A program made the position numbers and the translations under genes. A DNA stretch of 64,000 bases, from contig NZ_BAAAXG010000026.1 in NCBI RefSeq assembly GCF_039535475.1, positions 3,281,501 through 3,345,500 of the forward strand, written 5' to 3'. This document shows, piece by piece, positions 15,512-26,858 of the stretch. The notes beneath the pieces are model-generated. The model did no database searches. It was not told where the DNA came from and was given only the letters and a program-made list of their open reading frames with translations. Positions within the stretch are counted from its first letter, which is position 1; every line of letters begins with the position of its first letter. Origin of the DNA: Streptomyces showdoensis. Its GTDB lineage: Bacteria; Actinomycetota; Actinomycetes; Streptomycetales; Streptomycetaceae.

Positions 15512-17569
15512 ATGGCCCAGGAAGTACGCGCGCCGCGCGCCGGCGACGGCCCCGCGCCCGGGGAGGGCCAGAGCCACCGGACCGTCATGGTGGCGATCGG
15601 CGCGCTGCTGCTCGGCATGCTGCTCGCCGCACTCGACCAGACCATCGTCTCCACCGCGCTGCCGACCATCGTCAGCGAACTCGGCGGCATGGAGCACCTC
15701 TCCTGGGTCGTCACCGCCTACATGCTGGCCTCGACCGCCGCGACGCCCCTGTGGGGCAAGCTGGGCGACCAGTACGGGCGCAAGAAGCTCTTCCAGAGCG
15801 CGATCGTCCTCTTCCTCATCGGCTCCGCGCTCTGCGGCCTCGCCCAGAACATGCCCCAGCTGATCGCCTTCCGCGCCGTCCAGGGACTCGGCGGCGGCGG
15901 GCTCATGGTGCTGTCGATGGCGATCGTCGGCGACCTCGTCTCGCCCCGGGAACGCGGGCGCTACCAGGGCCTGTTCGGCGCCGTCTTCGGCGCCACCAGC
16001 GTGCTCGGGCCGCTGCTCGGCGGGCTGTTCACCGAACACCTCTCCTGGCGCTGGGTGTTCTACATCAACCTGCCCATCGGCATCGTCGCCCTCTTCGTCA
16101 TCGCCGCCGTGCTGCACATCCCGGTCGGCGGCACCCGCCACACCATCGACTACCTCGGCACCTTCCTCATCGCCTCGGTCGCGACCTGCCTCGTCCTGGT
16201 CGCCTCCCTCGGCGGCACCACCTGGGCCTGGGGCTCGCCCCAGATCATCGGGCTCGCCGTCCTCGGCGCCGTCCTGCTGGTGTGGTTCGTGTACGTGGAG
16301 GGGCGGGCCGCCGAACCCGTCCTGCCGCTCAAGCTGTTCCGGATCAGGACCTTCAGCCTGGTCTCGGTGATCAGCTTCATCGTCGGCTTCGCGATGTTCG
16401 GCGCGATGACCTATCTGCCGACCTTCCTCCAGGTCGTGCAGGGCGTCAGCCCCACCATGTCCGGCGTCCACATGCTGCCCATGGTCTTCGGCATGCTCCT
16501 CACCTCGACCGGCTCCGGCCAGATCGTCTCCCGCACCGGCCGCTGGAAGGTCTTCCCGCTCGCCGGCACCGCCGTCACCGCGCTCGGCCTGCTCCTCCTG
16601 CACCGGCTCACCGAGACCAGCTCCACCTGGGAGATGAGCGTCTACTTCTTCGTCTTCGGCGCCGGACTCGGCCTCGTCATGCAGGTCCTGGTACTCGTCG
16701 TGCAGAACGCCGTCTCCTACCAGGACCTCGGCGTCGCCACCTCCGGAGCCACCTTCTTCCGCTCCATCGGCGCCTCCTTCGGCGTCGCCATCTTCGGCAC
16801 GATCTTCACCAACCGACTCACCGACAAGCTGGCGGCCGCCCTCGCCGGGCAGCAGCTGCCGCCCGGCGCCGGGGCCGGGCAGATCGCCGCCGACCCCCGG
16901 GCCATCGAGGCCCTCCCGCCGGAGCTGCGCCCCTCGGTGCTGCACGCGTACGCCACGGCCATCACCGACGTGTTCCTGTACGCGGCCCCGGTCGTCCTCG
17001 TCGGCTTCGTCGTCGCCTGCTTCCTCAAGGAGGACCGGCTGCGCGGCTCGGTCACCGCGCCCGACGCCAGCCAGACCGTCGCCTCCAACCCCGTCGAGCG
17101 CTCCTCCCACGACGAGTGCGCCCGCGCGCTGTCCCTGCTCGGCTCCCGGGCGGGACGCAAGCAGATCTACGAGAAGATCACCGCGCGCGCCGGGCTCGAC
17201 CTGCTCCCTGCCGCGAGCTGGCTGCTGCTGCGGGTGCGCCGGCACGGCACCGTGGAACCCTCGCTGCTCGCCGACACCACCCCCGTACCGCTGCGGGCGA
17301 TCACCGAGGCCGCGCGGCAGCTGGAGGAGCGGGAGCTGGTGGCCAGGGAGGGCGTCCAGCTCGTGCTCACCGAGGACGGCGCGCTGACGGCCGTACGGCT
17401 CGCCAAGGCGCGCGAGGACTCGCTGTCCGAGCTGCTCGGCGACTGGTGGGGGCCGGACCGCCCGACCGACCTGGTGCAGCTGGTGGAGGAGCTGACGGCC
17501 GAGCTCGGCGGCTCGGACGGCGAGCGCCCCCGCTCGCCGGAGCCCCCGGGCGACCACCACCATCCCTGA
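15512..17569 (+). CDS. MFS drug exporter (DHA2, 14-helix) with C-terminal winged-helix domain
   Basis: A 685-residue protein. Residues about 30-515 are an EmrB/QacA-type proton-driven exporter: ALDQTIVSTALPTIV (motif D1), LGDQYGRKKLFQ (motif A) and RAVQGLGGGGLMVLSMAIVGDLV. The last 150 residues are a soluble winged-helix domain of MarR type (RAGRKQIYEKI, AASWLLLRVRRHGTVEP, LEERELVAREGVQLVLTEDG). Such fusions may let substrate or DNA binding control export, though this is inference. GGAGG lies eight bases before ATG 15512. A short direct repeat begins inside the stop codon region. Confidence 0.93.
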   Translation: MAQEVRAPRAGDGPAPGEGQSHRTVMVAIGALLLGMLLAALDQTIVSTALPTIVSELGGMEHLSWVVTAYMLASTAATPLWGKLGDQYGRKKLFQSAIVLFLIGSALCGLAQNMPQLIAFRAVQGLGGGGLMVLSMAIVGDLVSPRERGRYQGLFGAVFGATSVLGPLLGGLFTEHLSWRWVFYINLPIGIVALFVIAAVLHIPVGGTRHTIDYLGTFLIASVATCLVLVASLGGTTWAWGSPQIIGLAVLGAVLLVWFVYVEGRAAEPVLPLKLFRIRTFSLVSVISFIVGFAMFGAMTYLPTFLQVVQGVSPTMSGVHMLPMVFGMLLTSTGSGQIVSRTGRWKVFPLAGTAVTALGLLLLHRLTETSSTWEMSVYFFVFGAGLGLVMQVLVLVVQNAVSYQDLGVATSGATFFRSIGASFGVAIFGTIFTNRLTDKLAAALAGQQLPPGAGAGQIAADPRAIEALPPELRPSVLHAYATAITDVFLYAAPVVLVGFVVACFLKEDRLRGSVTAPDASQTVASNPVERSSHDECARALSLLGSRAGRKQIYEKITARAGLDLLPAASWLLLRVRRHGTVEPSLLADTTPVPLRAITEAARQLEERELVAREGVQLVLTEDGALTAVRLAKAREDSLSELLGDWWGPDRPTDLVQLVEELTAELGGSDGERPRSPEPPGDHHHP

Positions 17570-17639
17570 GACCGGCCGGGGCGCGCGTCCCTGAGACCGG
17601 CCGGGGCGGAACGCATCCCCGAGGGACCGGCCGGGGCCG
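17563..17639 (+). repeat. Three short direct repeats after the MFS gene
   Basis: TCCCTGAGACCGGCCGGGGCG at 17563-17583 is repeated exactly at 17588-17608 and imperfectly at 17616-17639. The first copy contains the MFS stop codon. Each unit contains CCGGCCGG, which is self-complementary. Between convergent genes, it may add hairpins for termination. Confidence 0.85.
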
Positions 17640-17644
17640 CGCGC

Positions 17645-18130
17645 TCAGAGCTCCTTGCCGTACCAGACCTCCATGTACGGCCCCGAACAGTACGCGGGGA
17701 TCTCGGCGTAGCCGTGCCGCGCGTACAGCGCCCGCGCCTCCACCAGGTCGAGGCGCGTGTTGAGGACCGTCCGGCGGGCGCCGAGGGCGCGGGCCGCGTC
17801 CTCCAGGCCGTGCAGCAGGGCGCCCGCGCCGCCCTTGCCCCGGAAGGCGTGGCGCAGGAACACCCGGGTCAGCTCGGCCCGTTCGGCGTCCAGCAGGAGC
17901 ACCCCGCCGCAGGCCGCCGGTCGGCCGTCGTAGCGGCCCACGAGGAACTGCCCGGTCGGCGGGGCGAGCAGCTCGACGCCGTCGCCGGCCAGCCCCTCGT
18001 CGATCTCCGCCTCGGTCGCCGGGCGCTTCCAGTACCGTCCGGCGACGTCGCCGTAGTAGGCGCGGCGCAGGGCGGTGGCGTCCGGGGTGCCGACGTGCTC
18101 GGGGGCGAAGATCCAGGTCATGCGCGCCAT
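17645..18130 (-). CDS. GNAT family N-acetyltransferase
   Basis: A 161-residue acetyl-CoA-dependent acetyltransferase. Motif A is seen as ELTRVFLRHAFRGKGGAGALLHGLEDAARALGA (the RxxGxG acetyl-CoA loop at RGKGGAG); the C-terminal half has RARALYARHGY-like LVEARALYARHGYAEIP. The alternative ATG at 18121 is possible; neither has a clear ribosome binding site. The substrate is unknown. It is convergent with the MFS exporter. Confidence 0.88.
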   Translation of the reverse strand: MARMTWIFAPEHVGTPDATALRRAYYGDVAGRYWKRPATEAEIDEGLAGDGVELLAPPTGQFLVGRYDGRPAACGGVLLLDAERAELTRVFLRHAFRGKGGAGALLHGLEDAARALGARRTVLNTRLDLVEARALYARHGYAEIPAYCSGPYMEVWYGKEL

Positions 18131-18182
18131 TGTGCGGCGCGCACGACCCGGGACGCAGCCGGGTTTCCCGGGAGCGGGCGGG

Positions 18183-18515
18183 TCAGGCCTTGGGCGACGA
18201 GGTCTGCACGACCTCGAAGGACCACAGGGTCGAACCGGTCGCCGCGGGCTTCGGCCGCTCGGCCCCGCCCTCGCCGCCCGCCGTGCCCTGGTGGGCGGCC
18301 TTCATGGAACCGTTCATCCAGTTCTGGAAGTCCTCCTCGCTGCGCCAGCGGGTGTACACGAGGTAGGAGTCCGTGCCCTCCAGCGGGCGCAGCAGCTCGA
18401 ACCACTCGAAGCCGTCCGAACCCTCGACGGCCCCGGCGCGCGACGCGAAGCGCTGCTCCAGGACCTCGCGCTGCTCGGCCGGAACGGTCAGTACGTTGAT
18501 CTTCACGATGCTCAT
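18183..18515 (-). CDS. Antibiotic biosynthesis monooxygenase (ABM/IsdG-like) domain protein
   Basis: A 110-residue single ABM domain: IVKINVLTVPAEQREVLEQRF, GFEWFELLRPLEGTDSYLVYTRW and SEEDFQNWMNGSMKAAH. The family includes heme-degrading IsdG/MhuD and quinone-forming monooxygenases. The Trp and Asn positions and the KAAH end resemble the MhuD/HmoB type, so heme degradation is one candidate. The start codon lies only 12 bases from that of the divergent serpin gene and has no ribosome binding site. Confidence 0.88.
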   Translation of the reverse strand: MSIVKINVLTVPAEQREVLEQRFASRAGAVEGSDGFEWFELLRPLEGTDSYLVYTRWRSEEDFQNWMNGSMKAAHQGTAGGEGGAERPKPAATGSTLWSFEVVQTSSPKA

Positions 18516-18527
18516 GAAGGGCAGGAT

Positions 18528-19604
18528 ATGACCGGTACCGACGCGATCCGGGAACTGGCCGGCGACTGGCTCGCCCTGCCGGGCGAGGAGGGGCGGGACT
18601 TCGTGGTGTCCCCGGCCGGGCTGTGGCTGGCGCTGACGGCCGTCGCCTCCGGTGCGGGCGGGAGGACGGCCGAGGAACTGCGGGCGCTGCTCGGGGCCGC
18701 CGGGCCGGAGGCCGCCGACGCCGTGACCGCCGTGGCGCGGAGCCTGGCCGCCGGCGGCGGGACGGACGTGGCGGCCGGGGTGTGGAGCCGGGTGCCGCTC
18801 CTGGCCGGGTTCCGGGAGCGGCTGCCCGAGGTCGGGTTCGGCGTGCTCGACGAGGGGGCGCGCGACGGGATCGACGCCTGGGTGCGGAAGGCCACCGGCG
18901 GCCGGATCGAGGCTCTCCCGCTCACCCTCGACGGCCGGGAGGACCTGGTCCTGGTCGGCGCGCTGGCCCTGAAGGCCGCCTGGCTGGCCCGGTTCCCGGG
19001 GCACCTGACCCGGGACGAGCCGTTCACCCGCGGCGACGGCGCCGTCGTGCCCGTACCGACCATGCACCAGCGGATTCCGGCGACGTGGGCCTGGCGGACG
19101 GCCGGGGCGACCGTCGTCGAACTGCCCTGCGAGGGCGGTGACGGGGCCGTCCGGGTGCGGTTCGTGCTGGGTGCGCCCGGGGACGGGCCGGCCGCCGTGC
19201 TGCCGGCGGCCTGGGCCGGGCCCGCCGGGCGGGAGGCGGTCCGGGCCGAGGCCGTCGACCTCGCCCTGCCGCGCTTCACCCTCCGGACCGTCACCGACGT
19301 GCACGCGCGGCTGCCCGGGCTCGGCGTCCGGAGGGCGCTCCGGCCGGGCGCCGACTTCTCGGGCCTTTCGCCGCAGCCGCTGTACGTGTCGGCCGCGGTC
19401 CAGGAGGCGCTGGTCGAGATCGCCGAGGAGGGCGTGGAGGCGGCCGCGGTCACCGCCGTGGCGATGACCCGCTCGGCCGCCCCGCCGGCCCGCCTCACGG
19501 TGGAACGGATCGCCTTCGACCGCCCGTTCGGGGTGGTCGTGCTGGCGGGTGCGGGCGCCGGAGAACTGCCGCTGTTCGTCGGCTGGCGCTCCGGCGTCGC
19601 GTGA
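18528..19604 (+). CDS. Serpin-family serine protease inhibitor
   Basis: A 358-residue serpin. The hinge of the reactive loop is EIAEEGVEAAAVTAVAM, matching the canonical small-residue hinge needed for loop insertion, and the following RIAFDRPFGVVV is the C-terminal signature. ALKAAWLARF and MTRSAAPP frame the loop. The protein has no signal peptide, so it may act inside the cell or be released after lysis. The cleavage-site residue cannot be fixed by sequence alone; Met, Thr and Arg near MTRS are candidates. Bacterial serpins are uncommon. Confidence 0.9.
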   Translation: MTGTDAIRELAGDWLALPGEEGRDFVVSPAGLWLALTAVASGAGGRTAEELRALLGAAGPEAADAVTAVARSLAAGGGTDVAAGVWSRVPLLAGFRERLPEVGFGVLDEGARDGIDAWVRKATGGRIEALPLTLDGREDLVLVGALALKAAWLARFPGHLTRDEPFTRGDGAVVPVPTMHQRIPATWAWRTAGATVVELPCEGGDGAVRVRFVLGAPGDGPAAVLPAAWAGPAGREAVRAEAVDLALPRFTLRTVTDVHARLPGLGVRRALRPGADFSGLSPQPLYVSAAVQEALVEIAEEGVEAAAVTAVAMTRSAAPPARLTVERIAFDRPFGVVVLAGAGAGELPLFVGWRSGVA

Positions 19605-19639
19605 GGCTCCCCGCCCGCCCCGGTCCGACCTGATCCGAA

Positions 19640-19714
19640 GGACACGACCGAGGTCGTGTCCGGAAAGTCCCGCCCTGCCCTGCGGGCAGACGGCGCTACT
19701 TTCCGGACACGACC
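19640..19714. repeat. Palindromic intergenic element, family copy 2
   Basis: GGTCGTGTCCGGAAAGT (19652-19668) and ACTTTCCGGACACGACC (19698-19714) are a perfect 17-bp inverted repeat. A further copy of the left tip in reverse, GGACACGACC, sits at 19640-19649. The middle has CCCTGCGGGCAGACGGCGCT, nearly identical to the element at 13233-13307. It lies between convergent genes and touches the stop of the O-methyltransferase gene. Confidence 0.9.
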
Positions 19715-20388
19715 TAATCGAGCACGCGGGCGATCAGCAGCCCGTCGTGTCCCTTCGTCCCCACCGTCTGGAAGGCGGTGGCGTCGAGTCGGGGCTCGGC
19801 GGAGACCAGGTCGAACATCGCGCGGGTGCCGGTGATCGCCGGGTCGTCCGGGTGGGCCGTGGCGACCTTGCCGCCGCGCACCACGTTGTCGACGACGATC
19901 ACCGTGCCGGGCCGGGAGAGCTTCAGGGCCCAGGAGACGTAGTGCGGGTTGTTGACCTTGTCGGCGTCGATGAAGACGAAGTCGAAGGGGCCCGCGCCCT
20001 CCTCCGCCAGTGTCGGCAGGGTGTCCAGGGCCGCGCCGGTGCGCACCTCGACGAGCTTGTCGAGGCCCGCCCGGGCGATGTTGGCGCGGGCCACGTCCGC
20101 GTGGACGGGTGAGTACTCCAGGCTGATCAGCCGGCCGTCCGCGGGCAGCGCGCGGGCGAGCCAGATGGTGCTGTAGCCGCCGAGGGTGCCGATCTCCAGG
20201 ACGCTCTTCGCGCCCTGGGTGCGGACGAGCAGGTTCAGCAGCTTGCCCTGGTTGGGGGCGACGGCGATCTCGGGCAGGCCGGCCGCCGTGGAGTCGGCGA
20301 GCGCGGCGGCGAGCGCCTCGTCGTCCGGGGCGAGGAGCTCGGTGAAGTAGCGGTCGACGGAGGTCCATTGATCCTGGTCGTTGCTCAT
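19714..20388 (-). CDS. SAM-dependent O-methyltransferase (class I, catechol-type)
   Basis: A 224-residue methyltransferase of the Methyltransf_3 family. SAM-binding motif I is SVLEIGTLGGYSTIWLARAL (about residues 63-82), motif II includes LISLEYSP and the DFVFIDADKVN segment supplies the metal-binding Asp residues, with VIVVDNVVRGGKV later. The family methylates catechols, caffeoyl-CoA or polyketide hydroxyls with Mg2+. It stands alone, so its substrate cannot be guessed from neighbours. Confidence 0.92.
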   Translation of the reverse strand: MSNDQDQWTSVDRYFTELLAPDDEALAAALADSTAAGLPEIAVAPNQGKLLNLLVRTQGAKSVLEIGTLGGYSTIWLARALPADGRLISLEYSPVHADVARANIARAGLDKLVEVRTGAALDTLPTLAEEGAGPFDFVFIDADKVNNPHYVSWALKLSRPGTVIVVDNVVRGGKVATAHPDDPAITGTRAMFDLVSAEPRLDATAFQTVGTKGHDGLLIARVLD

Positions 20389-20479
20389 GCCACCGAACGT
20401 ACACCGGTCCTCGCGCGGGGTGAGTCCGTTCGGGAGGCGGGGCCGTCGGCATGGGGGTGGGACCCCGCCTCCCCGGGCT

Positions 20480-23485
<3,006 letters not shown>

Positions 23486-23491
23486 CGCCGC

Positions 23492-23523
23492 AGGCCCCGC
23501 CCCTCCATGCGGAGGGCGGGGCC
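23492..23523 (-). terminator. Strong hairpin after the SLT-domain gene
   Basis: AGGCCCCGCCCCTCC and GGAGGGCGGGGCCT pair over 14 positions with one bulge around an ATGC loop. The hairpin is 33 bases past the stop of the secreted SLT gene and abuts the kinase remnant. Confidence 0.85.
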
Positions 23524-23555
23524 TTGCGGGTGTGCGCGGTGCGGCGTGGTGACTC

Positions 23556-23957
23556 TTAGTACCAGCCGTGCGACTGCCAGAAGGTCCAGGCGCCGTTCGG
23601 GGAGCCGTAGCGCTCGTTCATGTAGTCCAGACCCCACTTGATCTGCGTGGCGGGGTTGGTCTTCCAGTCGGAGCCGGCCGAGGACATCTTCGAACCGGGC
23701 AGGGCCTGGACCAGGCCGTAGGCGCCGCTGGAGGAGTTGGTGGCGGTGTGGTTCCAGCCGGACTCGTGCTCGACGATCTTGCTGAAGGAGGCGAACTGCG
23801 CCGGCGGAACGATCTGTCGGGCGATCTCCTGGGGGGTCGCGGCGGAGGCCGTACCCGTCGTGCCGAGCACCGCACCGGAGGCGCCGAGCAGAACCGCCGC
23901 GGTCACGGCGAAGGACTTCTTGCGGGAGGTGGCGCGAGTGGCGATCGAGCGGAACAA
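23556..23957 (-). CDS. Secreted transglycosylase-like (SLT/Rpf-type) protein
   Basis: About 133 residues. A basic N-terminus (RATSRKKSF) and hydrophobic core end in TGTASA at about residue 38; the mature part is one SLT-type lysozyme domain, with the catalytic Glu in FSKIVEHESGWNHTATN and the SSGAYGLVQALPGSKM segment, finishing at the conserved NGAWTFWQSHGWY. Such proteins cleave peptidoglycan during growth or germination. The start is uncertain: TTG 23957 is the best in-frame choice because no ATG or GTG fits before the signal peptide. Confidence 0.85.
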   Translation of the reverse strand: MFRSIATRATSRKKSFAVTAAVLLGASGAVLGTTGTASAATPQEIARQIVPPAQFASFSKIVEHESGWNHTATNSSSGAYGLVQALPGSKMSSAGSDWKTNPATQIKWGLDYMNERYGSPNGAWTFWQSHGWY

Positions 23958-24243
23958 AACGTCATACCTAACGTCGGGGACTGGGGCCGCGCCAGGGTTT
24001 TCGGCAAGCCGGAACCAGAGCCCGGGAGACCCGGGAACTGGGGGGAACCGGCCGGCCGTGCCGTTGCGGTGAGCACCGGCTGCCTGGCGACGTCCACCAG
24101 AGAAGCAGCCGGGGAGCGGCGGCGCAATCACCCCCAGTACGAGGGAGGTTCGGACCCCGGCCACAGGTCCCGGAGCGAGCTCTGCCCCGTTTGCGCAGGT
24201 CACGCCCGCGTATGGGGGGATTTGGTCGACCCGTGACCGCCTA
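23958..24243 (-). other. Long leader of the SLT gene, possible riboswitch
   Basis: A 286-base region without a gene lies between the ECF S-component stop and the SLT start. It contains a perfect 8-bp stem (CCGGCTGC 24076-24083 with GCAGCCGG 24105-24112) and, on the minus strand, GGGGGTGATTGCG, similar to the GGGGGTGAAT core of c-di-AMP (ydaO) riboswitches that control cell-wall hydrolase genes in Streptomyces. The second conserved core (CCGAACCCG-CAGCTAA) is not clearly present, so this is a candidate only. Confidence 0.3.
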
Positions 24244-25155
24244 CTATTTCCGGTCGTACGTGACGTGGGTCCTATGAGGCGCCTCACCCGCGAGGGCCTT
24301 CTCGGGGGCCTCGAATGTGACCTGGGCCTCGAAGTTCGCCCGCCGCGTGGCCCGCCGCAGCGCCTTCAGGAGGGCACCGCCGACGGTGAGGATGAGGACC
24401 ACGGTGAGCAGCGCCCGGCCGAGGTCCCAGCCGAGGGAGGTGGCGGCCACGTACGCCAGGAAGCGCACCAGGTTCTCCCGCACCGGCTCCCCGGGCCGGA
24501 AGGAGATCGCCTGACCCATGCCGCCGACCGTCACCCAGCCGTAGAGATTGGTGACCGTGCCGTACGCGAAGGCCGCCAGGAAGCCGTACGCGGAGAGCAT
24601 CAGCAGCTCGGCCCGCCCCCGCAGCCTCCCCCACGCTCCCGGCCTCGCTCCGGCGGGGGGGACCCCCATCGGCCCCGGCAGGAGCCCCGCGCCCATCGTG
24701 AACCAGCCCATGGCGAGCATCTGGGTCGGCATCCACGGCCCCACCCCGCCCGTGAGCAGGGCGGACGCGAACATCGTCACCGCGCCCAGGACGAAGCCGA
24801 AGCCCGGCCCCAGGACCCGGCCGCTCAGCACCATCAGGAAGAACATCGGCTCCAGGCCGGCCGTCCCCGCCCCCAGCGGCCGCAGCGCCGCCCCCACGGC
24901 GGCCAGCACCCCCAGCATCGCCACCGCCTTCGCGTCCATCCCGCAGTCGGCGATCGTCGCCACGACGACCGCGATGAGGAGGGGGAGCAGCAGGGCGAAG
25001 AACCAGGGGGCGTCCGCGGCGTGGTCGGTCAGCGCCGAGCCCGCGTCGGCGAAGAGCGGCCAGCCGATCGCGATCAGCCCGACGACGGAGACCAGGACCA
25101 GGGCCGCGACCGAGCGGGCCCCCAGGCGGATCGGCCGGGCGGCGCGCGCGCTCAC
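24244..25155 (-). CDS. ECF transporter S component, probable cobalamin-specific
   Basis: A 303-residue membrane protein with six or more helices of the ECF substrate-binding (S) type: LRPLGAGTAGLEPMFFLMVLSGRVLGPGFGFVLGA is the conserved centre. It is the last gene of a riboswitch-led operon, and its GTG start overlaps the ATPase stop by four bases (GTGA). The B12 specificity is inferred from the riboswitch and operon, as S components of this type (CbrT group) are known to take cobalamin. An in-frame Streptomyces-type repeat has inserted a Pro/Gly/Ala/Arg loop after the GAGLLPGP segment. Confidence 0.88.
   Translation of the reverse strand: MSARAARPIRLGARSVAALVLVSVVGLIAIGWPLFADAGSALTDHAADAPWFFALLLPLLIAVVVATIADCGMDAKAVAMLGVLAAVGAALRPLGAGTAGLEPMFFLMVLSGRVLGPGFGFVLGAVTMFASALLTGGVGPWMPTQMLAMGWFTMGAGLLPGPMGVPPAGARPGAWGRLRGRAELLMLSAYGFLAAFAYGTVTNLYGWVTVGGMGQAISFRPGEPVRENLVRFLAYVAATSLGWDLGRALLTVVLILTVGGALLKALRRATRRANFEAQVTFEAPEKALAGEAPHRTHVTYDRK
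24625..24669. repeat. Streptomyces-type GC palindromic repeat inserted in-frame
   Basis: CCTCCCCCACGCTCCC followed by GGCCTCGCTCCGGCGGGGGG and ACCCCC matches a short repeat often scattered in Streptomyces genomes between and within genes. Here it encodes a GVPPAGARPGAWGRLR loop of the ECF S protein without breaking the frame. A related copy is at 37264-37299. Confidence 0.75.
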
Positions 25156-26858
25156 AGCGCCCCCTCCACCTGTTCGACGGTGAGCCACGGCTGCGGCGCG
25201 AGGACCTTCGCGACCTGCGGCGAGAAGGCGGGCGAGGACACGACGACCTCCGCCGTCGGCCCGTCCGCCACCACCTCACCGCCCGCGACGATCACCACCC
25301 GGTGCGCGAGCTCCGCCGCCAGCTCCACGTCGTGCGTGGCCAGCACGATCGCGTGCCCCTCGGCCGCGAGCCCGCGCAGCCGCGCCACCAGGCGGGCCTT
25401 GGCCGCGTAGTCCAGACCGCGGGTCGGCTCGTCGAGCAGCAGCAGCGGCGGGCGGGCCGTCAGCACCACGGAGAGCGCGAGCGCCAGCCGCTGCCCCTCC
25501 GACAGGTCCCGCGGGTGCGTCTCGTCCGCGACCCCCGGCAGCAGCTCCGACACCAGCGCCCGGCAGCTCCCCGGCTCGGCCCCCGCGTCCGCGTCGGCGG
25601 CGGCGCACTCGGCGGCGACCGTGTCCGCGTACAGCAGGTCCCGCGGTTCCTGCGGTACGAGCCCGACCCGGCGGATCAGGGCGCGCGGGTCCGTGGCGTG
25701 CGGGGTGAGCCCGGCGACGCGGACGGTGCCGGAGGTGGGGGCGATCATGCCGACGAGGGTGCCGAGCAGGGTCGACTTCCCGGCCCCGTTCCGCCCCATG
25801 AGCGCGACGGTCTCGCCGGCGGCGACCCGGAGGGTCACCTGGCGCAGCGCCTCGACCCGGCCGCGGCGGACGGCGAGGCGGTCGATGTGGACGAGGGGGG
25901 CGTCGGGGGACGGAACGGGGGCGGTGGTGCGGGCGCGGCGCCGGAAGAGGGAGATTCCCCCACCCCGCCCCTTCACGGAACCGGTGGCCCCGCCCCCGGA
26001 CCCCCGCGCCCCGAACGCCGGCGGGGCCGGGTTCGCGGGCTCCGGCCGCTCCCGGCCCTCCAGCCGCTCCCGCAGCGCCCCCGCCGCCCGCCGCGCGTCC
26101 CGCACCGACAGCGGCAGCGGGTCCCACCCGGCGAGGCGGCCCAGCGCCACCACCGGCGGGTGCACCGGCGAGACGGCCATGACGTCGGCGGGCGCGCCCA
26201 GCACCCCGTCCGGCAGCAGCAGGACCCGGTCCGCGTACTGCACGACCCGCTCCAGGCGGTGCTCCGCCATCAGGACCGTCGTGCCGAGGTCGTGGACGAG
26301 GCGCTGCAGCACCGCCAGGACGTCCTCCGCGGCGGAGGGGTCGAGCGCGGAGGTCGGCTCGTCGAGGACGAGGACCTTGGGGTGCGGGGTCAGCACGGAG
26401 CCGATCGCGACGCGCTGCTGCTGCCCGCCGGAGAGCGTGGCGATCGGCCGGTCGCGGAGTTCGGCCAGGCCCAGCAGGTCCAGGGTCTCCTCGACCCGCC
26501 GCCGCATGACCGCGGGGGCCAGGCCCAGCGACTCCATGCCGTACGCGAGCTCGTCCTCGACCGTGTCGGTGACGAAGTGGGCCGACGGGTCCTGGCCGAC
26601 CGTGCCGACCAGGTCGGCGAGCTCGCGGGGCGGGTGGTGGCGGGTGTCGCGGCCGTCCACGGTGACCCGGCCGCGCAGGGTGCCGCCGGTGAAGTGGGGG
26701 ACGAGCCCGGACACCGCGCCCAGCAGGGTCGACTTGCCGACGCCCGAGGGGCCGACGAGCAGCACGAGCTCGCCCTCGGGCACGGTGAGGTCCAGGCCGC
26801 TCAGGGTGGGGGCGGCCCCGTCCTCGTACGTCACCGTCACGTTCTCGAAGCGGATCAT
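25152..26858 (-). CDS. ECF transporter ATPase, two ABC domains fused
   Basis: A 568-residue double ATPase. Domain 1 (residues about 1-240): Walker A GPSGVGKST, signature LSGGQQQR, Walker B VLVLDEPTSALD, His in LMAEHRL. Domain 2 (about 320-565): Walker A GRNGAGKST, signature LSEGQRLALAL, Walker B LLLLDEPTRGLD, H-loop LATHDVEL. A Pro/Gly-rich linker joins them. This corresponds to EcfA and EcfA' fused, which power the T-component. It overlaps both neighbours by four bases, so the four proteins should be made together. Confidence 0.95.
   Translation of the reverse strand: MIRFENVTVTYEDGAAPTLSGLDLTVPEGELVLLVGPSGVGKSTLLGAVSGLVPHFTGGTLRGRVTVDGRDTRHHPPRELADLVGTVGQDPSAHFVTDTVEDELAYGMESLGLAPAVMRRRVEETLDLLGLAELRDRPIATLSGGQQQRVAIGSVLTPHPKVLVLDEPTSALDPSAAEDVLAVLQRLVHDLGTTVLMAEHRLERVVQYADRVLLLPDGVLGAPADVMAVSPVHPPVVALGRLAGWDPLPLSVRDARRAAGALRERLEGRERPEPANPAPPAFGARGSGGGATGSVKGRGGGISLFRRRARTTAPVPSPDAPLVHIDRLAVRRGRVEALRQVTLRVAAGETVALMGRNGAGKSTLLGTLVGMIAPTSGTVRVAGLTPHATDPRALIRRVGLVPQEPRDLLYADTVAAECAAADADAGAEPGSCRALVSELLPGVADETHPRDLSEGQRLALALSVVLTARPPLLLLDEPTRGLDYAAKARLVARLRGLAAEGHAIVLATHDVELAAELAHRVVIVAGGEVVADGPTAEVVVSSPAFSPQVAKVLAPQPWLTVEQVEGAL

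Noticed and set aside
15383..17563. A 726-residue minus-strand frame antisense to the MFS exporter
   Set aside because: Composition is dominated by Gly, Asp, Glu and Arg with no domain. It mirrors the codon bias of the exporter gene.
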